Shown here piece by piece: positions 1 through 7,657 of a stretch of 64,000 nt of DNA. Under the pieces are notes generated by a model, which saw nothing but the letters and a program-made list of their open reading frames with translations, did not search any database and was not told the DNA's origin. Position numbers and translations under genes: made by a program. This stretch comes from Salmonella enterica subsp. houtenae serovar Houten (lineage in GTDB: Bacteria; Pseudomonadota; Gammaproteobacteria; Enterobacterales; Enterobacteriaceae), in NCBI GenBank assembly GCA_900478215.1, contig LS483478.1, positions 372,001 to 436,000 on the forward strand, read 5' to 3'. Numbering within the stretch: position 1 is the first letter of the stretch; each line of letters opens with the position of its first letter.

Positions 1-405
1 GATACGCCTTATGAACAAGCCCTTTTGCGAGAACACGACGTCATTGTTTTTCAGCATCCTCTTTACACTTATAGTTGCCCGGCTTTACTTAAAGAATGGT
101 TTGATCGCGTTTTGAGCTGGGGATTCGCCAGCGGACCAGGGGGAAACCAACTGGTGGGAAAGTACTGGCGTAGCGTGATTACGACCGGCGAGCCGGAGAG
201 CGCTTACCGGTATGACGCGCTAAACCGCTATCCAATGAGCGATGTACTGCGCCCCTTTGAACTGACTGCGGCCATGTGCCGGATGCACTGGATGCCTCCC
301 ATTATTGTGTACTGGGCGCGCCGCCAGTCGCCGCAGACGCTGGCCAGTCATGCGAAAGCTTATGGCGAGTGGCTGGCAAATCCTGTGAGCGCGGGAGGCT
401 ATTGA
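1..405 (+). CDS. kefG: KefG, ancillary quinone oxidoreductase of the KefB potassium efflux system (3' part)
   Basis: The frame is open from base 1 and ends in TGA at 403-405, giving 134 residues; roughly the first 50 residues lie outside the window. The visible part has the flavodoxin-like NAD(P)H-quinone oxidoreductase core (HPLYTYSCPALLKEWFDRVL, then SGPGGNQLVGKYWRSVITTG). In this family the protein is a cytoplasmic FMN protein needed for full KefB activity, and it protects against electrophiles. Its stop shares a base with the kefB start (TGATG), so the two are translationally coupled. Confidence 0.95.
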   Translation, partial: DTPYEQALLREHDVIVFQHPLYTYSCPALLKEWFDRVLSWGFASGPGGNQLVGKYWRSVITTGEPESAYRYDALNRYPMSDVLRPFELTAAMCRMHWMPPIIVYWARRQSPQTLASHAKAYGEWLANPVSAGGY

Positions 406-2210
406 TGGAAGGTGCTGATTTATTGATGGCGGGCACGCTGTTTCTCTTCGCGGCGGTTGTGGCAGTGCCGCTGGCGGCCAGGCTGGGCATCGGCGCAGTC
501 TTAGGATATTTGCTGGCAGGAATTGCCATTGGCCCGTGGGGGCTGGGATTTATTAGCGATGTCGACGAACTTCTTCACTTTTCCGAACTGGGCGTCGTGT
601 TTCTGATGTTTATTATTGGTCTCGAACTCAATCCTTCCCGGCTTTGGCAACTGCGGCGTTCTATCTTCGGCGTCGGCGCCGCTCAGGTTCTGCTAAGCGC
701 GGCGGTGCTGGCGGGACTACTGATGCTTACCGGTTTCTTATGGCAGGCGGCGGTAGTCGGCGGGATTGGCCTGGCGATGTCCTCGACGGCGATGGCGCTA
801 CATCTAATGCGCGAGAAAGGCATGAACCGTAGCGAATCCGGGCAGTTAGGATTTTCAGTCTTACTGTTCCAGGATTTGGCTGTGATTCCTGCGCTAGCGC
901 TGGTGCCGTTATTGGCGGGCTCAGTCGACGAGCATTTCGACTGGTTCAAAGTGGCAATGAAGGTACTGGCCTTCGCGGTAATGCTAATTGGCGGGCGCTA
1001 CCTGTTGCGCCCGGTATTTCGTTTTATTGCTGCGTCCGGCGTACGGGAGGTCTTCACTGCCGCGACGTTGTTGCTGGTGCTGAGTGCCGCCTTATTTATG
1101 GACGCGCTGGGACTGTCGATGGCGCTGGGAACCTTTATTGCCGGCGTTTTGCTGGCAGAGAGCGAATACCGGCATGAGCTGGAAAACGCGATTGATCCGT
1201 TTAAAGGTTTACTGCTTGGATTGTTCTTTATCTCCGTCGGTATGTCGCTAAATCTTGGCGTACTTTATACCCATTTACTGTGGGTGGCGGCGAGCGTCAT
1301 TATCCTCGTCCTCATAAAAATGGTGACGTTGTACCTCCTGGCGCGGTTATATGGAATAAGAAATTCTGAGCGGATGCAGTTTGCCTGTGTGCTGAGTCAG
1401 GGGGGCGAGTTCGCTTTTGTGCTCTTTTCTACTGCCTCTTCTCAACGTCTGTTTCAGGGCGATCAGATGGCGTTATTATTAGTGACTGTCACGTTATCAA
1501 TGATGACCACGCCGCTACTGATGAAAGGGATTGATAAGTGGTTATCGCGCCGCCTTAACGGCCCGGAAGAAAAAGATGAAAAACCGTGGGTCGAAGATGA
1601 TAAACCCCAGGTGATTGTCGTCGGTTTTGGCCGTTTTGGTCAGGTGATTACTCGCTTACTGATGGCGAATAAGATGCGTATCACCGTGCTGGAACGCGAT
1701 ATTGGCGCCGTTAATCTGATGCGCAAATATGGGTATAAAGTGTATTACGGCGATGCCACACAAGTAGAGCTGCTGCGTTCTGCGGGCGCGGAAGCGGCGG
1801 AGTCGATAGTCATTACGTGTAATGAACCGGAAGATACGATGAAGCTGGTGGAATTGTGTCAGCAGCATTTCCCGCATCTGCATATTCTTGCGCGAGCGCG
1901 CGGACGTGTGGAGGCGCATGAGTTATTACAGGCTGGGGTCACGCAGTTTTCTCGTGAAACGTTTTCCAGCGCGCTGGAACTGGGATGTAAAACTCTGGTG
2001 TCGTTAGGCATGCATCCGCACCAGGCGCTGCGCGCGCAGTTGCATTTTCGTCGACTGGATATGCGCATGTTGCGGGAGCTGATCCCCGAACATACCGACA
2101 CGATACAGATTTCGCGCGCCAGAGAGGCCCGACGCGAGCTGGAGGAGATTTTCCAGCGCGAAATGCAGCAGGAGCGGCGCCAGTTGGATGGCTGGGATGA
2201 ATTTGAGTAG
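405..2210 (+). CDS. kefB: KefB glutathione-gated K+/H+ antiporter
   Basis: A 601-residue inner-membrane protein. The chosen ATG at 405 overlaps the kefG stop and gives the family N-terminus (MEGADLLMAGTLF); an upstream in-frame ATG at 276 lies inside kefG and is rejected. Residues 1 to about 380 form the monovalent cation:proton antiporter-2 membrane domain with many hydrophobic helices. A cytoplasmic RCK/TrkA-N domain follows, with a GFGRFG nucleotide-binding loop at about 406-411. Glutathione keeps the channel closed and glutathione adducts open it, so K+ leaves, H+ enters and the cytoplasm is acidified during electrophile stress (family knowledge). It forms an operon with kefG and probably yheV, 9 bases downstream. 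Confidence 0.97.
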   Translation: MEGADLLMAGTLFLFAAVVAVPLAARLGIGAVLGYLLAGIAIGPWGLGFISDVDELLHFSELGVVFLMFIIGLELNPSRLWQLRRSIFGVGAAQVLLSAAVLAGLLMLTGFLWQAAVVGGIGLAMSSTAMALHLMREKGMNRSESGQLGFSVLLFQDLAVIPALALVPLLAGSVDEHFDWFKVAMKVLAFAVMLIGGRYLLRPVFRFIAASGVREVFTAATLLLVLSAALFMDALGLSMALGTFIAGVLLAESEYRHELENAIDPFKGLLLGLFFISVGMSLNLGVLYTHLLWVAASVIILVLIKMVTLYLLARLYGIRNSERMQFACVLSQGGEFAFVLFSTASSQRLFQGDQMALLLVTVTLSMMTTPLLMKGIDKWLSRRLNGPEEKDEKPWVEDDKPQVIVVGFGRFGQVITRLLMANKMRITVLERDIGAVNLMRKYGYKVYYGDATQVELLRSAGAEAAESIVITCNEPEDTMKLVELCQQHFPHLHILARARGRVEAHELLQAGVTQFSRETFSSALELGCKTLVSLGMHPHQALRAQLHFRRLDMRMLRELIPEHTDTIQISRAREARRELEEIFQREMQQERRQLDGWDEFE

Positions 2211-2219
2211 AGGTGAACG

Positions 2220-2420
2220 ATGGCAATCCGTAAACGTTTTATTGCAGGCGCGAAATGTCCGGCCTGTCAGGCGCAGGATACAATGGCGATGTGGCGTGAA
2301 AATAATGTCGATATTGTTGAATGCGTTAAGTGCGGGCATCAAATGCGGGAAGCGGATAAAAACGTTCGCGAGCATGTTCGCAAAGAAGAGCAAGTGATCG
2401 GGATTTTTCATCCGGACTAG
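2220..2420 (+). CDS. yheV: YheV, small zinc-ribbon protein (DUF2387)
   Basis: 66 residues starting MAIRKRFIAGAKCPACQ. Two CxxC pairs (CPAC near residue 13 and CVKC near residue 36) look like a four-cysteine zinc ribbon. The function is unknown. It starts 9 bases after kefB with a good Shine-Dalgarno (gaggtg) and is probably cotranscribed with kefGB. Length and sequence match the enterobacterial family. Confidence 0.9.
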   Translation: MAIRKRFIAGAKCPACQAQDTMAMWRENNVDIVECVKCGHQMREADKNVREHVRKEEQVIGIFHPD

Positions 2421-2514
2421 CGATATGCCGCAGGTTTTTTTAAGCTAAAGGGTACACGGCTGCAGAATTCCGCTACAATCTGCGCCACTATTCTTCCCAT
2501 GCTCAGGAGATATC

Positions 2515-3117
2515 ATGAAAGTAGCAAAAGACTTGGTGGTCAGCCTGGCCTATCAGGTACGTACAGAAGACGGTGTGTTGGTTGATGAGTCTCCGGTGAG
2601 TGCGCCGCTGGATTACCTGCACGGCCACGGCTCCCTGATCTCTGGTCTGGAAACCGCGCTGGAAGGCCATGAAGTTGGCGACAAATTTGATGTCGCTGTT
2701 GGCGCGAACGACGCTTACGGCCAGTATGACGAAAATCTGGTGCAACGCGTGCCTAAAGACGTCTTTATGGGCGTTGATGAACTGCAGGTAGGGATGCGTT
2801 TCCTGGCGGAAACCGACCAGGGGCCGGTACCGGTAGAAATTACCGAAGTGGAAGACGATCACGTTGTGGTTGATGGTAACCACATGCTGGCTGGCCAGAA
2901 TCTGAAATTTAACGTAGAAGTCGTTGCGATTCGTGAAGCGACTGAAGAAGAACTGGCTCACGGTCATGTTCACGGCGCGCACGATCACCACCACGATCAC
3001 GGTGAAGACGGCTGCTGTGGCGGTCATGGTCATGGTCATGGTCATGATCATGGTCACGAGCACGGCGGCGAAGGCTGCTGCGGCGGTGGTGGTAAAGGCG
3101 GCTGCGGCTGCCATTAA
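2515..3117 (+). CDS. slyD: SlyD FKBP-type peptidyl-prolyl isomerase and metallochaperone
   Basis: 200 residues. The N-terminal FKBP domain is split by an insert-in-flap chaperone domain (about residues 70-130). The C-terminal tail from about 147 is extremely rich in His, Cys, Gly and Asp (repeated HGH, CCGG, HDHG units) and binds Ni2+ and other metals. The cytoplasmic protein folds proline-limited clients and supplies nickel to hydrogenase maturation; it is also needed for phiX174 lysis (known for E. coli). The tail repeat coding (gghgh, 3024-3066) is low-complexity DNA prone to slippage. A sharp terminator follows at 3169-3199. Confidence 0.97.
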   Translation: MKVAKDLVVSLAYQVRTEDGVLVDESPVSAPLDYLHGHGSLISGLETALEGHEVGDKFDVAVGANDAYGQYDENLVQRVPKDVFMGVDELQVGMRFLAETDQGPVPVEITEVEDDHVVVDGNHMLAGQNLKFNVEVVAIREATEEELAHGHVHGAHDHHHDHGEDGCCGGHGHGHGHDHGHEHGGEGCCGGGGKGGCGCH

Positions 3118-3136
3118 TCCCCGTCGTCTTTCAAGG

Positions 3137-3168
3137 GTAGGTCGGATAAGCGTTAGTGTCATCCGGCA
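3137..3168. repeat. REP-like palindromic unit
   Basis: A stretch beginning gtaggtcggataagcg and ending tcatccggca has the arms of enterobacterial REP/PU elements (GTAGGTCGGATAAG ... CATCCGGCA), with a degenerate centre. It lies between slyD and the slyD/slyX terminator, a typical 3' location that can stabilise the upstream message. Confidence 0.6.
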
Positions 3169-3199
3169 CAAAAAAAGCGGGTTAACCCCGCTTTTTTTT
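3169..3199. terminator. Bidirectional terminator between slyD and slyX
   Basis: A7 tract, then AGCGGG / CCCGCT stem with a TTAAC loop, then T8. The flanking A and T runs make it work for slyD (+) and slyX (-). Confidence 0.9.
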
Positions 3200-3203
3200 C
3201 GTC

Positions 3204-3422
3204 TCAATAATGCGGCGGCGGCGTTTCTTCTGCCTGAGAGGCGATATTTGACGGCTGACTGGCTTTTAACTTTTCCGTGAGCAAACGCAGATGATCGCGC
3301 AGCTTCGCCATCTCCATTTCATGTGCGGTTACCGTCAGGTTTAGTTCTTCTATGGTAATCTCCTGGAACGCCAGACGGCTTTCCAGTTCAGCCAGACGAG
3401 CCTCCATCGTGATATCCTGCAT
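3204..3422 (-). CDS. slyX: SlyX, small coiled-coil protein
   Basis: 72 residues starting [17 protein letters not shown]. Most of the length (about 5-55) is predicted coiled coil with heptad leucines, followed by a proline-rich end (TPPPHY). The function is unknown; the gene was named for its neighbour in slyD lysis mutants. It converges on slyD and diverges from fkpA, with 219 bases to the fkpA start. Confidence 0.92.
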
Positions 3423-3502
3423 GATGTACCTCTTTATGTTGTCTCTGTCGGCGGATTCTACTTAACTTTACCGGCTTTCACAGTAACCATTACGCGCCCT
3501 AC

Positions 3503-3530
3503 GAAACTAATTTAAACAAAAAGAGTCTGA
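3503..3530 (+). promoter_or_regulatory. Candidate sigma-E promoter for fkpA
   Basis: GAAACT at 3503-3508 and TCTGA at 3526-3530 resemble the sigma-E consensus (GGAACTT, 15-17 bases, TCTRA). fkpA belongs to the sigma-E envelope-stress regulon in E. coli, which supports the call; the site is otherwise inferred from pattern. Confidence 0.5.
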
Positions 3531-3641
3531 AAAGAGGTGATAATAGGGCGTGTTCGTATGTTGATTTGTTCTGCAACGATTTATAGTACGCTTCTTACGT
3601 AAGTTAACATGGGGCGAGATGCCCCGGCCCTGGAGATATGG

Positions 3642-4460
3642 ATGAAATCACTGTTTAAAGCCACGCTGCTGGCAACTACGATGGCCGTTGCTATGCACGC
3701 TCCGATCACTTTTGCTGCTGATGCGGCGAAACCGGCAGCTACCGCTGATAGCAAAGCAGCATTTAAAAACGACGATCAAAAAGCAGCTTATGCGCTGGGC
3801 GCCTCGCTGGGTCGTTACATGGAAAATTCGCTTAAAGAGCAGGAAAAGTTGGGCATCAAACTGGATAAAGATCAGTTGATTGCCGGCGTTCAGGATGCCT
3901 TTGCCGATAAGAGCAAACTGTCCGATCAGGAAATTGAGCAAACGCTGCAGACGTTTGAAGCACGCGTGAAGAGCGCTGCTCAGGCGAAGATGGAAAAAGA
4001 CGCTGCCGATAACGAAGCAAAAGGCAAAACGTTCCGCGACGCTTTTGCTAAAGAGAAAGGCGTGAAAACCTCCTCTACCGGTCTGCTCTACAAAGTAGAG
4101 AAAGAAGGCACGGGCGAGGCGCCGAAAGATAGCGATACCGTTGTGGTGAACTACAAAGGTACGCTGATCGACGGTAAAGAGTTTGATAACTCTTATACGC
4201 GCGGCGAACCGCTCTCCTTCCGTCTGGACGGCGTTATCCCTGGCTGGACTGAAGGCCTGAAAAATATTAAGAAAGGCGGTAAGATCAAGCTGGTTATCCC
4301 ACCGGCGCTGGCTTACGGTAAAACGGGCGTTCCGGGTATCCCGGCGAACTCCACCCTGGTATTCGACGTAGAGCTGCTGGATATCAAACCAGCGCCGAAA
4401 GCGGATGCTAAACCCGCCAATGCGGCTGACGCTAAAGCCGCAGATGCTGCTAAAAAATAA
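3642..4460 (+). CDS. fkpA: FkpA periplasmic FKBP-type peptidyl-prolyl isomerase and chaperone
   Basis: 272 residues. The start at 3642 puts a Sec signal peptide first (MKSLFKATLLATTMAVAMHA, cleavage near FAADA); an in-frame ATG at 3609 would add 11 residues without a signal-like start. A helical dimerisation and chaperone domain spans about 30-140. The FKBP domain follows (VVVNYKGTLIDGKEFDNSY, then VIPGWTEGLKNIKKGGK and PPALAYG). The Ala/Lys-rich tail is of variable length in the family. It acts in envelope protein folding under heat or sigma-E stress. Confidence 0.97.
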   Translation: MKSLFKATLLATTMAVAMHAPITFAADAAKPAATADSKAAFKNDDQKAAYALGASLGRYMENSLKEQEKLGIKLDKDQLIAGVQDAFADKSKLSDQEIEQTLQTFEARVKSAAQAKMEKDAADNEAKGKTFRDAFAKEKGVKTSSTGLLYKVEKEGTGEAPKDSDTVVVNYKGTLIDGKEFDNSYTRGEPLSFRLDGVIPGWTEGLKNIKKGGKIKLVIPPALAYGKTGVPGIPANSTLVFDVELLDIKPAPKADAKPANAADAKAADAAKK

Positions 4461-4470
4461 AAACTGAGAG

Positions 4471-4499
4471 CCGCCGCTTGTAATAGCGGCGGTTTTTTT
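4471..4499 (+). terminator. fkpA terminator
   Basis: CCGCCGCT / AGCGGCGG stem with a TGTAAT loop, followed by T7, starting 10 bases after the fkpA stop. Confidence 0.92.
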
Positions 4500-4682
4500 A
4501 TGCAGGCCGGATATATTACTCACCATAATTTGATTTGCGGATAATGGCGCTTGCGCTGGTCGTTAAGGGCGAGACCGTAGGCTGAATGACCGCCAACGCA
4601 CATGCAGCCTGAAATAGACGAGCAAATTAGTACTGGAAAGAGGAACCCTCACTGTATTAATTTAATCATCCGCGTAAATAAT

Positions 4683-4735
4683 GAGCCTGCCCTGAAAACA
4701 TAACGACAGGCTCCTGAAAAGGAGTGTTTTTTTTC
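4683..4735 (+). promoter_or_regulatory. Attenuator-like leader of yheO-tusDCB
   Basis: GAGCCTG (4683-4689) can pair with CAGGCTC (4707-4713). CTCCT (4711-4715) can pair with AGGAG (4720-4724), and this second hairpin is followed by TG and T8 (4727-4734), a canonical intrinsic-terminator layout. The two stems share bases 4711-4713, so they are partly exclusive. The AGGAG arm is also the yheO Shine-Dalgarno, 11 bases before the ATG. Termination or initiation could therefore be switched by the upstream stem. This is seen in sequence; function is inferred. Confidence 0.55.
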
Positions 4736-5458
4736 ATGTCCAGGTCGCTTTTAACCAACGAAACCAGTGAACTTGATTTGCTGGATCAGCGTCCCTTCGA
4801 GCAAACCGACTTCGATATTCTGAAATCCTACGAAGCGGTAGTGGACGGGTTAGCGATGCTTATAGGTTCCCATTGTGAAATCGTATTGCACTCTTTGCAG
4901 GACCTAAAATGTTCAGCCATTCGTATTGCCAATGGCGAACATACGGGCCGTAAAATTGGCTCGCCGATTACCGACCTTGCGTTGCGCATGTTGCACGACA
5001 TGACGGGGGCGGACAGTAGCGTGTCGAAATGTTATTTCACGCGCGCGAAAAGCGGCGTCTTGATGAAGTCGTTGACGATTGCTATTCGCAACCGTGAGCA
5101 TCGCGTGATTGGTCTGCTGTGCATCAACATGAACCTTGATGTGCCGTTCTCACAGATCATGAACACCTTTATTCCGCCTGAGACGCCGGAAGTCGGCTCG
5201 GCGGTTAACTTCGCCTCCTCGGTAGAGGATTTAGTGACCCAGACGCTGGAGTTCACCATCGAAGAGGTGAATGCCGATCGTAACGTCTCTAACAATGCGA
5301 AGAATCGGCAGATCGTTCTGAACCTGTATGAGAAAGGTATCTTCGATATTAAAGATGCCATTAACCAGGTTGCCGATCGTCTGAACATCTCCAAACACAC
5401 GGTTTACCTCTATATTCGCCAGTTCAAAAGCGGCGATTTTCAGGGGCAGGATAAATAA
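4736..5458 (+). CDS. yheO: YheO, PAS-domain and helix-turn-helix transcriptional regulator
   Basis: 240 residues; the ATG at 4736 gives the family start MSRSLLTNETSELDLLDQRP, and an upstream ATG at 4724 lies within the T-rich leader. The N-terminal half is a YheO-like PAS domain (about 25-140). The C-terminal 60 residues form a helix-turn-helix of the DUF2087/YheO type (DAINQVADRLNISKHTVYLYIR). The target is unknown. Its stop overlaps the tusD start (TAATG), so it heads the sulfur-relay operon and may control it. Confidence 0.93.
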   Translation: MSRSLLTNETSELDLLDQRPFEQTDFDILKSYEAVVDGLAMLIGSHCEIVLHSLQDLKCSAIRIANGEHTGRKIGSPITDLALRMLHDMTGADSSVSKCYFTRAKSGVLMKSLTIAIRNREHRVIGLLCINMNLDVPFSQIMNTFIPPETPEVGSAVNFASSVEDLVTQTLEFTIEEVNADRNVSNNAKNRQIVLNLYEKGIFDIKDAINQVADRLNISKHTVYLYIRQFKSGDFQGQDK

Positions 5459-5844
5459 TGCGTTATGCCATTATGGTCACCGGGCCGGCATATGGCACCC
5501 AGCAGGCCAGCAGCGCATTGCAGTTCGCCCACGCGCTGCTCAATGAGGGGCATGAGTTAGCCAGCGTCTTTTTCTATCGTGAAGGTATCTATAACGCCAA
5601 TCTCCTGACCTCCCCGGCGAGCGATGAATATGATCTGGTACGCGCCTGGCAGAAATTGAATACGCAGCATGGCGTGGCGCTGAACATCTGTGTGGCGGCG
5701 GCGCTTCGTCGCGGTATTATTGATGAAACTGAAGCCGGCAGACTGGGATTGCCGTCCGCCAATCTTCAGCCGGGCTTTACGCTAAGCGGGCTAGGCGCGC
5801 TGGCGGAGGCATCTCTCACCTGCGATCGCGTGGTGCAGTTTTAA
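5458..5844 (+). CDS. tusD: TusD sulfurtransferase subunit
   Basis: 128 residues, DsrE-like fold. Cys78 (in NICVAAALRRG) is the conserved persulfide-carrying cysteine. The TusBCD hexamer takes sulfur from TusA and hands it to TusE and MnmA for 2-thiolation of the wobble uridine in Lys, Glu and Gln tRNAs (known pathway). Both ends overlap neighbours by one base (TAATG at yheO and at tusC), showing tight translational coupling. Confidence 0.96.
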   Translation: MRYAIMVTGPAYGTQQASSALQFAHALLNEGHELASVFFYREGIYNANLLTSPASDEYDLVRAWQKLNTQHGVALNICVAAALRRGIIDETEAGRLGLPSANLQPGFTLSGLGALAEASLTCDRVVQF

Positions 5845-6200
5845 TGAAACGTATTGCATTTGTCTTTTCCACCGCGCCGCACGGTAGCGCCTCAGGCCGT
5901 GAAGGACTGGATGCGCTGCTGGCGACGTCAGCGTTAACGGAAGCGCTGGGCGTCTTTTTTATCAGCGACGGCGTCTTTCAGTTATTACCCAGACAAAAAC
6001 CAGACGCTGTTCTGGCGCGTGACTATATTGCTACTTTCAAACTCTTTGATTTGTACGATATTGATCAATGCTGGATCTGCGCGGCATCGCTGCGCGAGCG
6101 TGGTCTGGAGAGCGTCAATTTTGTGGTAGACGCCACGCCGCTTGAACCCGTGGCGTTACGCCGCGAGCTTGGCAACTATGATGTCATCCTGAGATTCTGA
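5844..6200 (+). CDS. tusC: TusC sulfur-relay subunit
   Basis: 118 residues, DsrF-like. It starts MKRIAFVFSTAPHGSASGREGLDALL, with the family motif DYIATFKLFDLYDIDQCWICAASL. It is a structural partner in the TusBCD heterohexamer. The start overlaps the tusD stop, and tusB starts 7 bases downstream. Confidence 0.95.
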   Translation: MKRIAFVFSTAPHGSASGREGLDALLATSALTEALGVFFISDGVFQLLPRQKPDAVLARDYIATFKLFDLYDIDQCWICAASLRERGLESVNFVVDATPLEPVALRRELGNYDVILRF

Positions 6201-6207
6201 GTCGTTT

Positions 6208-6495
6208 ATGCTGCATACCTTACCCCATTGCGCTTCGGGCGTTGATTTTCCCGCTTTGCTGCGCCTGCTAAAAGAGGGCGATGCGCTTTTGTTGTTCCAG
6301 GATGGCGTTACCGTCGCTATTGAAGGTAACCGCTTCCTTGAAAGTCTGCGCGACGCCCCCATAACGGTCTATGCCTTGAAAGAAGACATTGATGCCCGCG
6401 GCCTGGGTGGTCAAATTTCAGACAGTGTCGTCAGGGTTGACTATACTGAGTTTGTCAGACTCACGGTTAAGTATGCCAACCAGATGGCCTGGTGA
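6208..6495 (+). CDS. tusB: TusB sulfur-relay subunit
   Basis: 95 residues, DsrH-like (MLHTLPHCASGVDFPALLRLLKEGDALLLFQDGV). Third subunit of the TusBCD complex, needed for 2-thiouridine in the anticodon of three tRNAs. It ends 22 bases before the -35 box of the str operon; no terminator is evident, so some readthrough into rpsL is possible. Confidence 0.94.
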   Translation: MLHTLPHCASGVDFPALLRLLKEGDALLLFQDGVTVAIEGNRFLESLRDAPITVYALKEDIDARGLGGQISDSVVRVDYTEFVRLTVKYANQMAW

Positions 6496-6517
6496 TGGCG
6501 GGATCGTTGTATATTTC

Positions 6518-6995
<478 letters not shown>

Positions 6996-7090
6996 TGGTT
7001 CTCCGTTAAGTAAGGCCAAACGTTTTAAATTAATGTCAAACTAAACTCGTAGAGTTTTGGACAATCCTGAATTAACAACGGAGTATTTCC
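6996..7090 (+). promoter_or_regulatory. S7 translational control region in the rpsL-rpsG gap
   Basis: A 95-base intercistronic gap precedes the rpsG ATG. In E. coli free S7 binds the equivalent gap and represses S7 synthesis and, by coupling, EF-G. I place it by position; I did not fold it base by base. Confidence 0.6.
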
Positions 7091-7561
7091 ATGCCACGTC
7101 GTCGCGTCATTGGTCAGCGTAAAATTCTGCCGGATCCGAAGTTCGGATCAGAACTGCTGGCTAAATTTGTCAATATCCTGATGGTAGATGGTAAAAAATC
7201 TACTGCAGAATCAATCGTATACAGCGCGCTGGAGACCCTGGCTCAGCGTTCTGGTAAATCTGAACTGGAAGCATTCGAAGTAGCTCTCGAAAACGTGCGC
7301 CCGACTGTCGAAGTTAAGTCTCGCCGCGTTGGTGGTTCTACTTATCAGGTACCAGTTGAAGTCCGTCCGGTTCGTCGTAATGCTCTGGCAATGCGTTGGA
7401 TCGTTGAAGCTGCTCGTAAACGCGGTGATAAATCCATGGCTCTGCGCCTGGCGAACGAACTTTCTGATGCTGCAGACAACAAAGGTACTGCAGTTAAGAA
7501 ACGTGAAGACGTTCACCGTATGGCAGAAGCCAACAAGGCGTTCGCACACTACCGTTGGTAA
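7091..7561 (+). CDS. rpsG: 30S ribosomal protein S7
   Basis: 156 residues (MPRRRVIGQRKILPDPKFGSELL), the standard length; E. coli K-12 carries a longer 179-residue form through loss of the stop, which is not the case here. S7 nucleates the 3' major domain of 16S rRNA, forms part of the E site and is the autogenous repressor of the distal str operon. Confidence 0.98.
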   Translation: MPRRRVIGQRKILPDPKFGSELLAKFVNILMVDGKKSTAESIVYSALETLAQRSGKSELEAFEVALENVRPTVEVKSRRVGGSTYQVPVEVRPVRRNALAMRWIVEAARKRGDKSMALRLANELSDAADNKGTAVKKREDVHRMAEANKAFAHYRW

Positions 7562-7657
7562 TCCCTTCGGAGTCATAGTCACCAGGCGGGCGCTTCAGGT
7601 AAGTCGCCCGTTTTGGATAACTTAACTGAACGCCTAAAGATATCAACGAGGAATCAA

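Noticed and set aside
3024..3114. Tandem GGTCAT repeats as a possible CRISPR or VNTR
   Set aside because: They encode the His/Gly-rich tail of SlyD; only a coding simple repeat, without spacers.
2503..3207. A 234-codon minus-strand frame opposite slyD
   Set aside because: It is the complement of slyD with its repetitive His-rich tail, giving low-complexity Met/Thr/Val peptide.
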